Positions 1-11,562 of a DNA stretch of 64,000 nucleotides are shown here, in pieces. Numbering within the stretch: position 1 is the first letter of the stretch; every line of letters starts with the position of its first letter. Both the position numbers and the translations under genes were made by a program. Source of the stretch: Dolomedes plantarius (Eukaryota; Arthropoda; Arachnida; Araneae; Dolomedidae); contig OU015495.1 in assembly GCA_907164885.2 (NCBI GenBank), positions 212,306,224-212,370,223 of the forward strand, written 5' to 3'. Below the pieces are notes generated by a model that did no database searches, was not told the origin of the DNA, and saw only the letters and a list, made by a program, of their open reading frames with translations.

Positions 1-32
<32 letters not shown>
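1..32. repeat. (TA)n microsatellite
   Basis: Uninterrupted TA dinucleotides run from the window edge, so the true left boundary lies outside the window. Confidence 0.95.
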
Positions 33-35
<3 letters not shown>

Positions 36-843
36 TAATAATACTTACGATGGTACTGAATTTAACACACGGGAATTGATGCGAATGAACTTATTAGAGA
101 TGAAGTCGGCACGAGGGTGTTGATCATACAGATGCAGTCACTCCTTGAGTGATGAGAGAAACAGACATGAAGCCATAGAAGAGAAACACAAATTCCAAGA
201 CGAGTTTTATTTATCAGAGGACATTAGCTGCAGTGGCCCCTGGACTTGCCCGGCGTCCCTGCCAGGACGGGACGTCTTTAACAGCAGTGCTTACATGGCA
301 GAGTTAAGCGAGAAGAGCCGTCGTCACCACCGGACTTCTGGCGTCTGTGGACAGGAGATCTGACAGCAACGAGTGTTAGGCGTGACGAGAGAGAAATCTT
401 CTGTTCAGGCAAATATTAAATGACTGTTTGGCGATATTGACACCAGAGGGCCTAAATTACTTATTTTTTAATTGGTCGAATTTAGTCTCGGGGAGTTCAC
501 GTGCCCGTATCGTGGTTCTCCCGAGGATTAATAAATTGCTGGATCACGCGCTTGCTCTGCCTTTTGCCAAAAGGAAGAATTTGAAAACAGGACTTATTTA
601 TTATATACAAATTTTATGAGGACTTCGGTTAGGGCCAGATATGGTGATGTTATGGAATTCAGATATTTCAAATGCCTGCTTAATGATCTGCATGGCTAAT
701 ATAAATTATAACTTACATTATTTTTAGGTTCCAATTTGGGCGGGGGTCGTGCTTTATTAAAAAGAGAATATGCTTTAAAAGTAATTTAGGAGGACGCATT
801 CTCTTGTTTCTTACACACACACATATATACACACATATATATA
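33..843. other. No recognised gene; mixed-composition spacer
   Basis: Open frames of 60-85 codons occur (145-363, 428-619) but have no recognisable domain. The stretch 145-560 is more GC-rich than its surroundings and could be a decayed repeat. The last 40 bases are CA/TA microsatellite leading into the next element. Confidence 0.6.
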
Positions 844-1458
844 CAGGGTGTCCCATAAATACCGCCCAAACTCTGCACAGCCAGATTCCTCGTTGGGTGT
901 ACATAAAAAATGCCCAAAGAACTGTACCTGTACGACCCATAGTTTTCGAGAAAAATACGAAAAACAAAGTACGACGTCACATCCGGTGCAAGGAAAGAAC
1001 ACTTTATTTGACACATGAACAACAGTATTTGCAATTACTTATAAAGGCAGATGTAGGATGATGTTGGTTTTTTTCCTATGGGGCCATCTGAAGGAAATGT
1101 ATCGAGACGTAGTGACTACAAAAACGGACTTAGTTGCTCGTTTGCATGCTGCTTGTACTTCGGTGGACACCGCGTTGCTGCAACGTGTGCAGTCATCCAT
1201 TCCACGGCGCTCTCAAGCCTGCCTGGATATGCACGGCGGACACTTTGAACATCTGCCTTTATAAATATTTGCAAATACTGCTGTTAATGTGTCAAATAAA
1301 GTGTATTTCCTTGCACCGGATGTGACGTCATACTTTGTTTTTCTCATTTTTCTCGAAAACTACGGCTCGTACAGGTACAGTTCTTTGGGCATTTTTTATG
1401 TACTCCCAACGAGGAATCTGGCTGTGCAGAGTTTGGGCGGTATTTATAGGACACCCTG
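844..1458 (+). mobile_element. Mariner-type (IS630-Tc1-mariner) deletion derivative with 210-bp TIRs
   Basis: The element starts CAGGGTGTCC and ends in the inverted complement GGACACCCTG, with TA on both sides (842-843 and 1459-1460), the target duplication of this superfamily. The inverted arms are very long: about 844-1054 and 1249-1458, with scattered mismatches. Between them lies only about 190 bp, which encodes the last third of a transposase. This is a 615-bp non-autonomous derivative in which the N-terminal two thirds of the gene have been deleted. Confidence 0.85.
1070..1264 (+). pseudogene. Transposase C-terminal fragment, mariner-type
   Basis: The frame reads FFLWGHLKEM then VVTTKTDLVARL and ends CLDMHGGHFEHLPL. 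FFLWG-LK is the conserved block just after the third catalytic acidic residue in a large arthropod IS630-Tc1-mariner transposase group, and the GGHFEH end is its usual C-terminus. The helix-turn-helix region and the catalytic residues are absent. The stop codon lies inside the right inverted repeat, so in this family the TIR doubles as coding sequence. The left junction at about 1056-1069 is a deletion breakpoint directly after the left TIR. It cannot make a functional enzyme. Confidence 0.8.
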
Positions 1459-1464
1459 TATATA

Positions 1465-1906
1465 TGTAACATGTCAGGTCAACCCCGGGAAGAACGACGA
1501 ATTAAGGACCCGACATGCTACAAATTAAGACAAGTCGGGACCCGGGAGCAATGACGGCAACGGGATAATTACGTTAAAACATTTTATTACGTATAAGACA
1601 TATCTTCACGGGGCAAAGACAAAGTGTAGAAAGATCGCCTGTACTTGACCACAGGCTCTTATATAACTTCAGAAACAGCTCTGTCATGTGACACTGCAAA
1701 AGTGGAATGATTCGCTGAGCCTGGTTCTCGGCGCTTGCAAAACTTATATAACTAGGGGGATTTTAAGGGACGATACGTCGGTTTCCTACTTTAGTTTTTA
1801 AGTTATTTACAATTCCTGTGTTCTTGGAGTCGAAAACGAAATTAACTCTACGCCCAAGGAAATTTAAAAAAAATTTAGACTTTTGAAAGGGTTTTAGGGC
1901 TCTATA
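1465..1906 (-). mobile_element. Solo LTR, Gypsy-like, minus strand
   Basis: Read on the minus strand it has a TATA box (TTATATAAGAG near 1666-1656) and AATAAAATG near 1588-1577, and ends GTTACA at 1465. Its first 170 bases align with the left part of the LTR at 46532: both carry CCTTGGGCGTA, then TTAATTTCG, AACTAAAGTAGGAAA and TATCGTCCCTTAAAATCCCC. No coding region adjoins it. The 5' end merges into the TA tract, so that boundary is approximate. Confidence 0.65.
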
Positions 1907-1908
1907 TG

Positions 1909-1981
<73 letters not shown>

Positions 1982-2004
1982 TGTGTGTGTGTGTGTGTGT
2001 GTGT
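1907..2004. repeat. (TA)n(TG)n microsatellite
   Basis: About 70 bp of TA is followed by about 25 bp of TG. It separates the LTR on the left from an unassigned segment on the right. Confidence 0.95.
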
Positions 2005-2930
2005 AAGTAATGAAAAAATGCTTCCACCTAAATTTCAGTTAACGCTTATACCAAAATTCCCTTCCCTAACAAATCCCAACCCCTTTTATAAATCACAATC
2101 AATGAACAGTTTAAATTTCTAACAGCCGCAACTTTTTCCAGGCACTGGACATTGCAGTCCAGTGCCTGGACAGAACTGTCCACCATATATGGACATCAAG
2201 ACAGATATTACCATACCATATGGACGCTCCATTAAATTTAAGTAGTAATAAATAACCCTGTTTACAGCCAGTTATCAACTAACGAGCCGCCAATTTCCGC
2301 TTCTGAACTCATAGTCTTTGTTATACCAAACTGATAGAAGGATGTAGGCATAGAGGAATGCGAGCCTCAAAGCACTCTTAGCCTTGGATGCTTTTGCAAC
2401 GGTGCTACAGTGATCCATTAATCGCCCTTAATTACGTTTATTTCACACCTATATACAGATCTACAAGATTTAATAAACCGAGGGCGTTAATTATTAGGCA
2501 ACCCCAATCCTTACAGAACTTACATTTTCATTCGCCTGCCACAGACTGGCGGAAACACGAAAAAACACATTTCATGCGGTGCTCACACAGCACCCTCTCG
2601 CGGGCAAAGGGAGAAATACGCAACAGATGCCGCCATGTAAAGTCAGCTGCCACGCTCCCTTGGCGCTCTACGTACTGTTTTGTATACATGCGAGAAGATG
2701 CGCTCAGCGTTTCTGTCTACTCTCCTCTTTCAGTGTGATGTAGCCGCACAACACAAGTGCGTCGTTATTTCTTCTGTCGGCAATGACCACTTGTCTGCCT
2801 TTTGCCTTGGTTCGTGTCCATGCTGGTGACTTTGGAATAAAAGCTTTGGCAGAAATGTGCTCTCTATAATATTCGGTGCAGGACTGTCTTCTTTATTGTG
2901 CATTATTTCTCGCTCTCTCTCTCTCTTTCT

Positions 2931-2934
<4 letters not shown>
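2005..2934. other. Unassigned segment between microsatellites, possibly an LTR
   Basis: It starts TGTAAGTAATG directly after the TG tract, has AATAAAAG at about 2837 and ends in a (CT)n-rich stretch before the next TA tract. These traits fit an LTR in plus orientation, but no clear CA end or coding domain is visible. The 116-codon open frame at 2388-2738 shows no domain I recognise. Confidence 0.3.
2137..2170. repeat. Perfect 14-bp stem hairpin
   Basis: TCCAGGCACTGGAC, a six-base loop (ATTGCA), then the exact complement GTCCAGTGCCTGGA. Confidence 0.8.
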
Positions 2935-3005
<71 letters not shown>

Positions 3006-3019
3006 TATACATATATATA
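2935..3019. repeat. (TA)n microsatellite
   Basis: TA tract with a few interspersed AC steps, directly abutting the Tigger MITE on its right. Confidence 0.95.
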
Positions 3020-3415
3020 CAGTCGAACCCCGTTATAGCGAACCTGGTATATAACGAACTCCCGGATATAACGAACTAAAATTTTGGTCCCGCCGTTTTC
3101 CTATTGCATTTAATGCTAATTTATCCTTTTATAGCGAACCTCCAAAATCTCAAGAATCGGCTATAACGAACATTTTTTTCAGTCGACAACTGAATTTTTT
3201 AAAATTTTAAAATTTTTTAAGAATGTTGAAGATTTTAATGAAGATTTTGTTGAAGATAATTTTAATTGATTTTATTATTCTTTCAATACATCATTATTGA
3301 ATATACATAGCAACTAATGAGTTAAACATTTTGTGAACTCTAACATTTTTCTTAATGGTTCGGATATAGCGAACAAAACCTTTGGTCCCTTAAAGTTCGT
3401 CATAACGGGGTTCGA

Positions 3416-3418
<3 letters not shown>
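3020..3418. mobile_element. Tigger/pogo MITE (399 bp)
   Basis: It begins CAGTCGAACCCCGTTATA and ends in the complement, flanked by TA on both sides and embedded in a TA tract. Its two ends match the ends of the two full-length Tigger copies at 7879 and 33902, with the left end here corresponding to their right end. The subterminal blocks with TATAACGAAC-type repeats are kept while the whole transposase gene is deleted. It is therefore an internally deleted derivative of the same family. Confidence 0.9.
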
Positions 3419-3460
<42 letters not shown>

Positions 3461-3464
3461 ATTA

Positions 3465-3528
<64 letters not shown>

Positions 3529-3572
3529 TATATATATGTATATAATTAATATGTATCTAATCTATATATATA
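3419..3572. repeat. (TA)n microsatellite with AATTAATA interruptions
   Basis: Mostly TA with two TAATTAATATGTA-like interruptions. It lies between the MITE and the next LTR. Confidence 0.9.
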
Positions 3573-4046
3573 TGTCGAGCTAATTTCACTTTTAATTCTA
3601 AGTTCTAAATTCCCTTGGGTGGAAAAAACCTTAAAATGGCTTCCTTTTTCCAATCAACGTAGCGTGGATACCTAAATTAAACACTACTGAGCATTATCAC
3701 GTCACTTTTAAACATTAACCAATTAGACACCACTACAAAGATCACATGACGAGATCGTCTATAAAAGACCTCGCACATGTAGATGTAGAGCTTTTCGTCA
3801 TTATCAGCCGCTCGCGAGGAGCTGTGTTTCCGTGTCTCTTATTAAATAAAGATGTAGTTCGAGAAATATTATGGTGTGATATGTGTGTCCGAGGTTGGAG
3901 ATGTTGCGGGAACTGATTTTAAACTACTGTGACTCATGACTGGGCGACAATTTCATCCATTTCGCCTTCATGTAGATGAAGCAAGGAATTTAAATAACGA
4001 AATATCATCCACTCCGCCTTCGTTCCTCGCTCCGCGTCCGTGTCGT

Positions 4047-4050
<4 letters not shown>
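3573..4050 (+). mobile_element. Solo LTR, plus strand
   Basis: It starts TGTCGAGC and ends GTGTCGTTACA, giving the TG...CA ends of an LTR, and both ends sit directly against (TA)n. A TATA box (CTATAAAAG at 3759-3767) is followed about 80 bp later by AATAAA (3845-3850), the U3-R layout expected of a Gypsy-type LTR. No coding sequence is attached. Confidence 0.75.

Positions 4051-4091
<41 letters not shown>
4051..4091. repeat. (TA)n microsatellite
   Basis: Uninterrupted TA dinucleotides after the LTR end. Confidence 0.95.
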
Positions 4092-4093
<2 letters not shown>

Positions 4094-5749
4094 AATATAT
4101 AGATAGAAAAATAAATTTAAGAATTACATTCACTTTACTCATCTTTCCTTTAAAGAAATTGTTCTTTTGAATAAGCGCTATGATAAATTATTCCTCAGTT
4201 GAAGAGTCATAAACTTAATTAGAATTATTTATAAGGTTAATAAGCAAATACATAGTTTGCCTTTTCAAGTAACACCACAATGTGAAAAATAAGTGTAAAA
4301 TTAACTAAACTTCTATCAGGACAACTTATTCCTCTTTCAGAATAGCAGCACAAAAGATGGAGATTACTTCAAAGCAAAATCTGTTACCTGTCGCAGTCAC
4401 CATCTAAAGGAGGAATAAATGATTATATTATAAGCAGCAATGTGCTTTTAATTAGTTGACCTCTTAATAGGTGTCATTTCCCTACTATGCCGAACTCTGT
4501 TATGATGGTAGTTTACGAGCTTTTCTATGTATGCAGTTATTATGTTGATTAGAGAGACGGAGAAAATGCGTAACATAGGGTAAATTAGAGAATATGGAAG
4601 GAGTTACGCACACGTGGAAGCATTGTTAATTATTGTGGATGACCGAGAAGACTAAATAAATCACTGTCAACAGAGGATTAAATTAGTGTTAACATGTTAG
4701 TGACATGTTGGGATAACGGAGGAAAATTGTTTAAAAGGGGAAGTAAAGAATAAAAATAAATGCTAAAATATAATTCACTAAATGGTAAAAAAAGGAAATA
4801 GAGTAAATTAACGGACTAAAGAAATCCCTAGATATTGTTAATTTCAGTGTTTGAATGTTTATTAAAATAGATTCTTCTTCTAAATCACTCGGTTATGCAT
4901 ACATGCATTTTCTTCTCTACAAATGACGAATTAATTGAATTTTTGCATTCTGAAATACTAGTACAATAATAACTGATATATTACCCATGAATGTAATTAA
5001 ATTAGAGGTATAGCCATAATGGTGCCTGACACCGAAGTCAGATATTCCATAATTTGGCTGTGTTAGCAATCGTTGCATGGATTTTGTATTCAAACTGGTT
5101 AGAGAAACTGTAAAATTTAATTGAGAATGGTAAAAAAAACAAGAAATTACTAGCTAGGAAATCTCTACACATATCACGATCCGCCAATTTGTCAAAAATT
5201 TCGTTGTAATGAGCATGAGAAAAGTAAAGTAAATTATCAAGTTTTAGTAATTTAAGGAATTACCTTGAATAATTTCTAGCATTTATAAACGTTCTCTGTT
5301 TACGTTTTTTCTATTCATTTATATGCTTACTTGGCTGCTTCAATTTCAACATGTTTTTCTTTTTCTGGCTTAACAAGTGTGTTATTTACCAGCCCTTTGA
5401 ACTTGAAACATGTTTTCGCCTTTATCAGCAAGTTTCCAGTTTGTTGACCTTACGATGGGTTTATTGGAAATATTATTTTGATGCATTGGGCGCGGCGGAA
5501 CAGAGCTGAATGAGAATGTCTTGTTTGAAGCAACCGTTCTATTCATTTCAGTTCTTTTTCTATCTAAGTAGAAAGAAACGTGATTCGCACTCTACTTGGA
5601 ACCAATATGATGTTCAACAATTTAACTGAAACAAAACGAAAAGAATTTATTGCTTTAATATTTGCTTTGAAAAAGAAATATCTCCCGCTTACGTAATGGT
5701 GGTTTATACTAATGCATCCAGATTTTATTTCTCGCACATGTATGTCTTA
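4092..5749. other. AT-rich spacer, nothing recognised
   Basis: No open frame longer than about 60 codons and no terminal repeats were found. It appears to be unconstrained intergenic DNA. Confidence 0.6.
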
Positions 5750-5757
5750 CCGCGAGA

Positions 5758-6136
5758 CAGTGTTGCCAACTTGGGGTTTTCCCCCCTAAATTTGGGGGTA
5801 AGTTAGATGAAAAGGGATTTTTTTAGGGACCAAATCTTTTTAGGGGCATTTTGTGTGTGTGTGGGGGGGGATTTTTTAAAATTTTGTTCAATCGAGACGC
5901 ATCTTTTTTATTAGATTATAAGTTCCATACATCTGTGAAATGTAAATAAACGTCCATTTCATTATGTAAGTGTGTATTTTCTATTTGTTTCAATTTATCT
6001 CTCAAACAGGATGCCTATTTGGAACCAGAATTTCTTTTAGGAAGGTCTAGGGGGATCTCAAGTTGGTGTTAGGGGGAAGCAGGGGGATTTCGAGATGGCG
6101 CTAGGGGGAGGCGCTTCGTAGAGGTTGGCAACACTG
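5758..6136. mobile_element. hAT-type MITE (379 bp) with 8-bp target duplication
   Basis: Ends are CAGTGTTGCCAAC and GTTGGCAACACTG. The eight bases before it (5750-5757, CCGCGAGA) and after it (6137-6144, CCGTGAGA) match at seven of eight positions, the target-site size of hAT elements. The interior is rich in G runs and shows no coding sequence. Confidence 0.85.
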
Positions 6137-6144
6137 CCGTGAGA

Positions 6145-6522
6145 GTCAGATGTTTCAAAAACCGAAAAAGACATTTTCTCAGAACAAGAATTTTTTCTTT
6201 CCCAATTTATGGGATTTAATACTCCCTGCACTGCCTAACTTCTATAATGTATTCAAAGTTTTATCAGAAAATGGGATAGGAATGAAAAAACATCTACAAC
6301 AAAGGTTACAATCACGGTAAGACATCTATGTCTGATGAGAAATTTTCACTAACGTGTTTACTTTGCTGCCTACTGTAACAAACATATCGAAAAAATAATA
6401 TCAAAATTAAAATACATTTTAGCATCTTTTATCACAATAATTTGCCTTTAAGATGTAGAGTTTCTGTTATGTAGCCATAAAAGTTTGACTGTAGAAGGCT
6501 TTCTATTAGATTCTAAATAACA

Positions 6523-6523
<1 letters not shown>
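6145..6523. other. AT-rich spacer, nothing recognised
   Basis: No significant open frame or repeat structure is visible here. Confidence 0.6.
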
Positions 6524-6563
<40 letters not shown>

Positions 6564-6617
6564 GTATGTATATATATATGTATTTATATATGTATGTATA
6601 TATATATGTATATATGT
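6524..6617. repeat. (TA)n/(TATG)n microsatellite
   Basis: TA tract grading into TATGTA variants. The open frame over it is only repeat translation. Confidence 0.9.
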
Positions 6618-6805
6618 AACCGCTGTTTCATACCTTCCGACTCCAACGAGTGTTATGCACGATCATGCGTATGTATTACAGTTATTGAATGGTTATTTGT
6701 TTTGTATTGTATCAATGTATGTACATATCAAATTTCATTAAAATCGGTACAGTAGTTCTAGAGATAATCGACCAAGTCTGCAAATTCTCTTAATTTCTTA
6801 CACCA

Positions 6806-6807
<2 letters not shown>
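6618..6807 (+). mobile_element. Retroposon 3'-tail fragment
   Basis: Contains CAAATTTCATTAAAATCGG followed by ACAGTAGTTCTAGAGATAAT. In my recollection this matches the 3' ends of invertebrate RTE/Penelope-type retroposons, which commonly read AAATTTCATNAAAATCGG. It sits between two TA tracts, a common context for such tails. No coding part remains. Confidence 0.4.

Positions 6808-6871
<64 letters not shown>
6808..6871. repeat. (TA)n microsatellite
   Basis: Uninterrupted TA dinucleotides. Confidence 0.95.
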
Positions 6872-6875
<4 letters not shown>

Positions 6876-7807
6876 TTTTTTTTGTATATGTAACCTAAAA
6901 ATAATAGGGTACAATAATAGTTACACAATCACAAATTAAATCAACAATTATGCTAATATATTGCGAACTGAAATTTCCTGAAAACTCAGTTTCCAAATAT
7001 TTTCAGGAACTATGTATGCGTTATTTAAATATTTGAATATATAAGCTATAAATTTTATTATTATATGAACTGCCAATAGGATATATATGACGTTATAGAT
7101 TTTGTTGATATGCTATACATTAAATCACTTGTTTTAATGAATACCTATCAAAAATAATATTTTATATCTCGTATCATTTTTTTCTGAGTTGCAAAGCGAA
7201 CTCGACACTTCCTGCTGGAATATTTTTCATTCTTCATGATTAATTTTTTCCCAGATACTTCATTTTAGATTTTGAAAACATTTAATATTTTTCTTTCAAC
7301 ATTTTTGATTTGCGAGAAAAGCGAGAATTTATTTTATTGAGCTTCTTCATTACCTCCAGTGTATATAAATGTTTATACGATACAAATCCCAAAAGACTGC
7401 ACTTGATTTGTTTGTCGCCACAAAAGACACAGATGGGCCGGTATGTGATGTATTAAAAGTCCAGCTTATTGCTAAATACAAAACTTTTCTAAACAAAAAA
7501 AAAACTTTGAAGTATTTTTGTGGGAGAATTACTTTTATTTCACAACATAATTTAAGATTTAGGAAAGGGGTACCCGTAAAGATAATTTAAGATATAAAAA
7601 ATTATAACAATTCTATAAATATGAAAACGATTCTATAAATATAAATATAAAAATAGCATAATATAAAATTAAGATATAGTATAAAATATATAGAAAATAA
7701 GTTAGAGTCAAATACATACAATATTAATGATTCCATTTTACTCTTCTTGTTATTATAATAATTCTTCCATTTCTTCTCTAGTTAGTATCAGACTGCAAAA
7801 TATAATT

Positions 7808-7813
<6 letters not shown>
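6872..7813. other. AT-rich spacer, nothing recognised
   Basis: An open frame of 73 codons at 7369-7590 has no recognisable motif and no repeat-family relative in the window. Confidence 0.55.

Positions 7814-7878
<65 letters not shown>
7814..7878. repeat. (TA)n microsatellite flanking Tigger copy 1
   Basis: TA tract ending at the first base of the Tigger element. A second TA tract follows the element's other end. Confidence 0.95.
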
Positions 7879-7881
<3 letters not shown>

Positions 7882-8177
7882 TCGAACCCCGTTATAACGA
7901 ACTTCAAGGGACCAAAGGTTTGGTTCGCTATATCCGGTGGTTCGCTATATCCGAACCGTTAAGAAAAATGTTCACAAAATGTATAACTCATTAGTTGCTA
8001 TGTGTATTCAATAATGATGTATTAAAAAACGATAAAATCTATTAAAAATGACCATTAATGAATTAAATTGACTAAAATCGATAACATTAATCTGATACAA
8101 TACTAATTAAACTAATTAAAAATGAAAGACAAGTGGATATAAATTCATTTTACCTTTAATTCTTGCTCACTGTTTAG

Positions 8178-11100
8178 TTACAGAAATAATCGGTAATCTT
8201 CTGCTGACGTGATACCGATTTCAAAAACATTAGGGTAGGTGGGGGCAAAGGTTTGCAGTTTTGAGTTTTGGGTTTCTTACGGGCCTCCGTTAGATCCTAT
8301 CGCCCCAAAAAGTCACTTGTATTGTAGTTGGGTATCCCCTCTACCTTCTATAAAATAATGAATTTTTTCCCGAAATATTTAGTCACCAAATTTTTAATTT
8401 TACCAAAAGACCTGTTTGCGAACCTTTGCCCCAATCGGTGGGGCAAAGGTTCGCACTGCAAACCTTTACCCTACTCGTTGGTTTCTTACTGGATAGGCAT
8501 CGAAAATCACAAAAAGAGTTGTCTAAATAATTTTATTTCACATTTTGTAATCTTTTTAAAGGTGTTACATATATAGAAAATCACAAATTGAACAGGTTAA
8601 TCTCAATAAATTTTTTCTTAAACTAAATAACTTCAAAATGATATATCAACTATTAACACAGAAAGTTGAATCTAACAAAGAAATTCACAAAATGAAAAGG
8701 GGTTAATCTCAATAATTTTTTTCTTAAACTAAAGAACTTCCAATTAAAATATCAACTATTAACACTATCGCTATATTATGTCTTAGGCTTTACTCATTCT
8801 TTTAAAACCCGTAAAAATTAAGCAAATTAAGGGGATGGGGGACATTACAAAGCAATTTTTGAAATTTTTACCTCAGAGATATGAAATTGGGCATAAATAT
8901 TCATTAAAGTAAAACTATTTCAAACACCTTATAAAATTTTATAAATATTTAAAATTTTATTTTTTATATATAAAAAATTGAAATTTTTATTATGTTTTTT
9001 AAAATGCTCCTTGCGATCCAATTTTTAACCTTATCCTTAATTTTGCATTTAGATTGCTTATACATTTTGATCAGGGTTATGTTTTGAGTTGTGCTTTCGT
9101 TGAATAATTAATTTTTAGGAAATATTTTTATGCTTGTACTCTGAATTCTCGTGAAATTTTTGTACTTTTCCACGCTTAAGTCAAACTTTGATAATCTTAA
9201 TGATGTCTAAACCTGAAATGGATACATAACTTTATTTTAATGTATAAGAGGAGTCTTTGTAATAAATTTTATAAAATTTCGTCAAAAATTGTGACGCAAG
9301 GAGCCTTTCAAAGACTTGCAAATCTGGAAATTACTCATTTAGAGTTTTTTTACCTAACCAGACCTTCGAAGCTTATAATGTCTTGTAACAACATTTAATT
9401 CCTTTATCTTGTAAAATAGGTCTTTGTTCAGAGCTATTTTATTTTTGTGTTGTACTAATTTATTTTATTTTAAATTTATGGATTTTCAAGCATTTTACAA
9501 AAAAAATTCTGATTAAAAACAGGCAGTTTTTATCAAAACCATAATTTTTTTTCAAATTACAAAAATGTGAATTCCCATTAATAATAAAAGACGTTGTTCC
9601 TAATGAAAAGAGATGGATTCCTAATGAAAAGAGGACATGAAACAAATGTTAATAGTTAGAGCGGCAAAGGTTTGCAGATGGGGCAAAGGTTTGCACTGCG
9701 AACCTTTACCCCATGACTCCTGCAAACCTTTACCCCATTTCGTGCTGGTTCTGCTTCTGCAGAATGGACGCCACTGTATTTGAGTTAACCCAAAACTTAA
9801 GGTAGGATTTGAAAGGTTATTTACCACCCTAACATGCGAAAATAAGCGCAAAACAGTTCGTGAGTTTGAGTGATGCTCAAAATTACTCAAAAGTTGCAAA
9901 AAATTACATTAAAAGAGACGAAAATAAACTTACCTCATTTTCTCTGCAAAAGGGGGTCTTAACTCCAACTTTTTTTACGAGGCAACTGACTGGAAGTAGA
10001 GGAATGCATTGCCTACCCTATTCTTCCCAAAACTCTTCCCGGTCATTTTAAAATGTATGTGCGAACCTTTGCCCCATGCGAACCTTTGCCCCCACCTACC
10101 CTATATGAATTTCTTTGTCCAGTACGTCAAATGACTGCAACACTCTTTCTTCCACTGTTTGTGTGGAAATAAACTTATTAATTACACGCATTGCTGCTGT
10201 AGCATCTAAGATGGTGGAAATTTCCTCATTTATGTGCTCCTCTTCATCAGCATCAGATGCAGAATCTTCGATTTCAGAATGATTCATTTTAATTTCTTCT
10301 ACAATATCTTCATCAGTCGGATTTTCACATGTAATGATTTCATCATCAAATGTTTCGAACAATTGCATGTCACAATACGAGAATGAGGAAATATTGTGTT
10401 TTTCTATCCACATCGCGATAGGTAAATCTTCATCATCTTCTTCAACATTCTTTGCTAGGGTTCAACATTCTGTCCAGCATGTCGAAAACATTTTCTAATT
10501 GTAGGATTTGTAACAAGCCGCCAAGATTTTTCGATCATTATAAGTGCATCAAGAAGAGAAACGTCACATTTTACATTTTTATCATATCCTTCTAAAATTC
10601 GTAAAATGAGCTGCTTCCTGTAATGACATTTAAGGCTTCTGATGACACCCTGGTCCATAGGCTGTACTTCAGAAGTTGCATTCGGGGGAAAGAGTACAAT
10701 TCTAATCGATTGTAACTGTTTATCGTTTTTGTATGCACTACAATTGTCAAGCAGAAGTAGAATTTTCCGTTTTTTAGCTGAAAGTTCACGATCCCACTTT
10801 CGAAGTTATTTTTCAAACAGTTCCTTAGTCATCCACGCCTTACGGTTGGCTTCATAAGAAACAGGAAGCCGTTTGATATTTTTAAAGCATCTGGGGTGTT
10901 TAGATTTTTCAATTACTAGAAGCTTACGACGTTCAGTTCCACTCATATTGGCACACACAAGAAATGTGATTCTGTCTTTCGACAATTTTCCGCCATTACA
11001 TTTCTCTCCATTAAATTTTAATGTCTGGTTTGGTGTCATTTTTTAAAACAGTGCAGCTTCATCAGCATTAAATATGTCATTCTCGTCATATTCACTAGAG

Positions 11101-11562
11101 ATGTCATTCCAAACATTTTCTTTCCACGTATCGATGTTGGATGTTGAAACATTTCCCGATTCTCCGACAATTTTTCCGGAAGATATGTTGTTCCGCTTCT
11201 TGAATCTGTCTAACCATCCATTTGAACACGAAAATGGAATTCCAAATTTACTGGCAAATTCATCAGCTTTTGACTGAATCATTTGCCCAGAAATTGGTAC
11301 ATTTTGGCTTCTTTGAATGCTGAACCATTTTAATAAAGCTTCTTCCACTTCTTGATGGTCAGCTTTTCTAAATTTTTTTTGGGAGTTCAAATTTTTCTCG
11401 AAAGCAGAAAGTATGCTTTCTCTGTTTTTCCATATTGTTCCAACTGTAGATTTCGATAAATCTTTTTTTTTGGCAAATGTCAACTTGGCTACCTCCATTT
11501 TGTATTTCTCTTATGATATTTACTTTTTCTTCGATGCAGAATGCTTTACGCTTGCTCGACAT
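8178..11562 (-). pseudogene. Tigger transposase pseudogene, copy 1
   Basis: Start MSSKRKAFCIEEKVNIIREI is a CENP-B-type N-terminal helix-turn-helix. A second DNA-binding domain follows (EEALLKWFSIQRSQNVPISG, then KFGIPFSCSNGWLDRFKKR), and then a DDE_1 catalytic core with NADEAALF, LLDNCSAYKND and QPMDQGVIRSLK. Lesions visible against copy 2 are: one extra T in the poly-T near 11470 (frameshift); a stop replacing the Y codon after ALF near 11047; a stop replacing E near 10809; a short duplication near 10455-10475 that breaks the frame; and the 1.87-kb element inserted in the last 20 codons. The lost C-terminus is still readable left of the insertion (QQKITDYFCN, 8178-8230), a typical Tigger ending. 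Confidence 0.88.
8233..10101. mobile_element. Nested TIR element with subterminal repeat arrays (1869 bp)
   Basis: Termini GGGTAGGTGGGGGCAAAGG and its complement are flanked by TA on each side (8231-8232, 10102-10103). Tigger copy 2 has the uninterrupted site (AACACTATATGAA near 34250), which proves insertion with a TA duplication. A motif GGGGCAAAGGTTTGCA, in both orientations, recurs near 8247, 8416-8473, 9659-9740 and 10058-10101, clustered toward both ends. No transposase is visible; the interior is AT-rich with short chance frames. A diverged 70-bp block is duplicated (8594-8660 and 8699-8765). The superfamily is not identified. Confidence 0.85.

Noticed and set aside
8328..8576. 82-codon open frame inside the nested TIR element
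   Set aside because: It translates the reiterated GCAAAGG/GCAAACC motif and shows no transposase motif.
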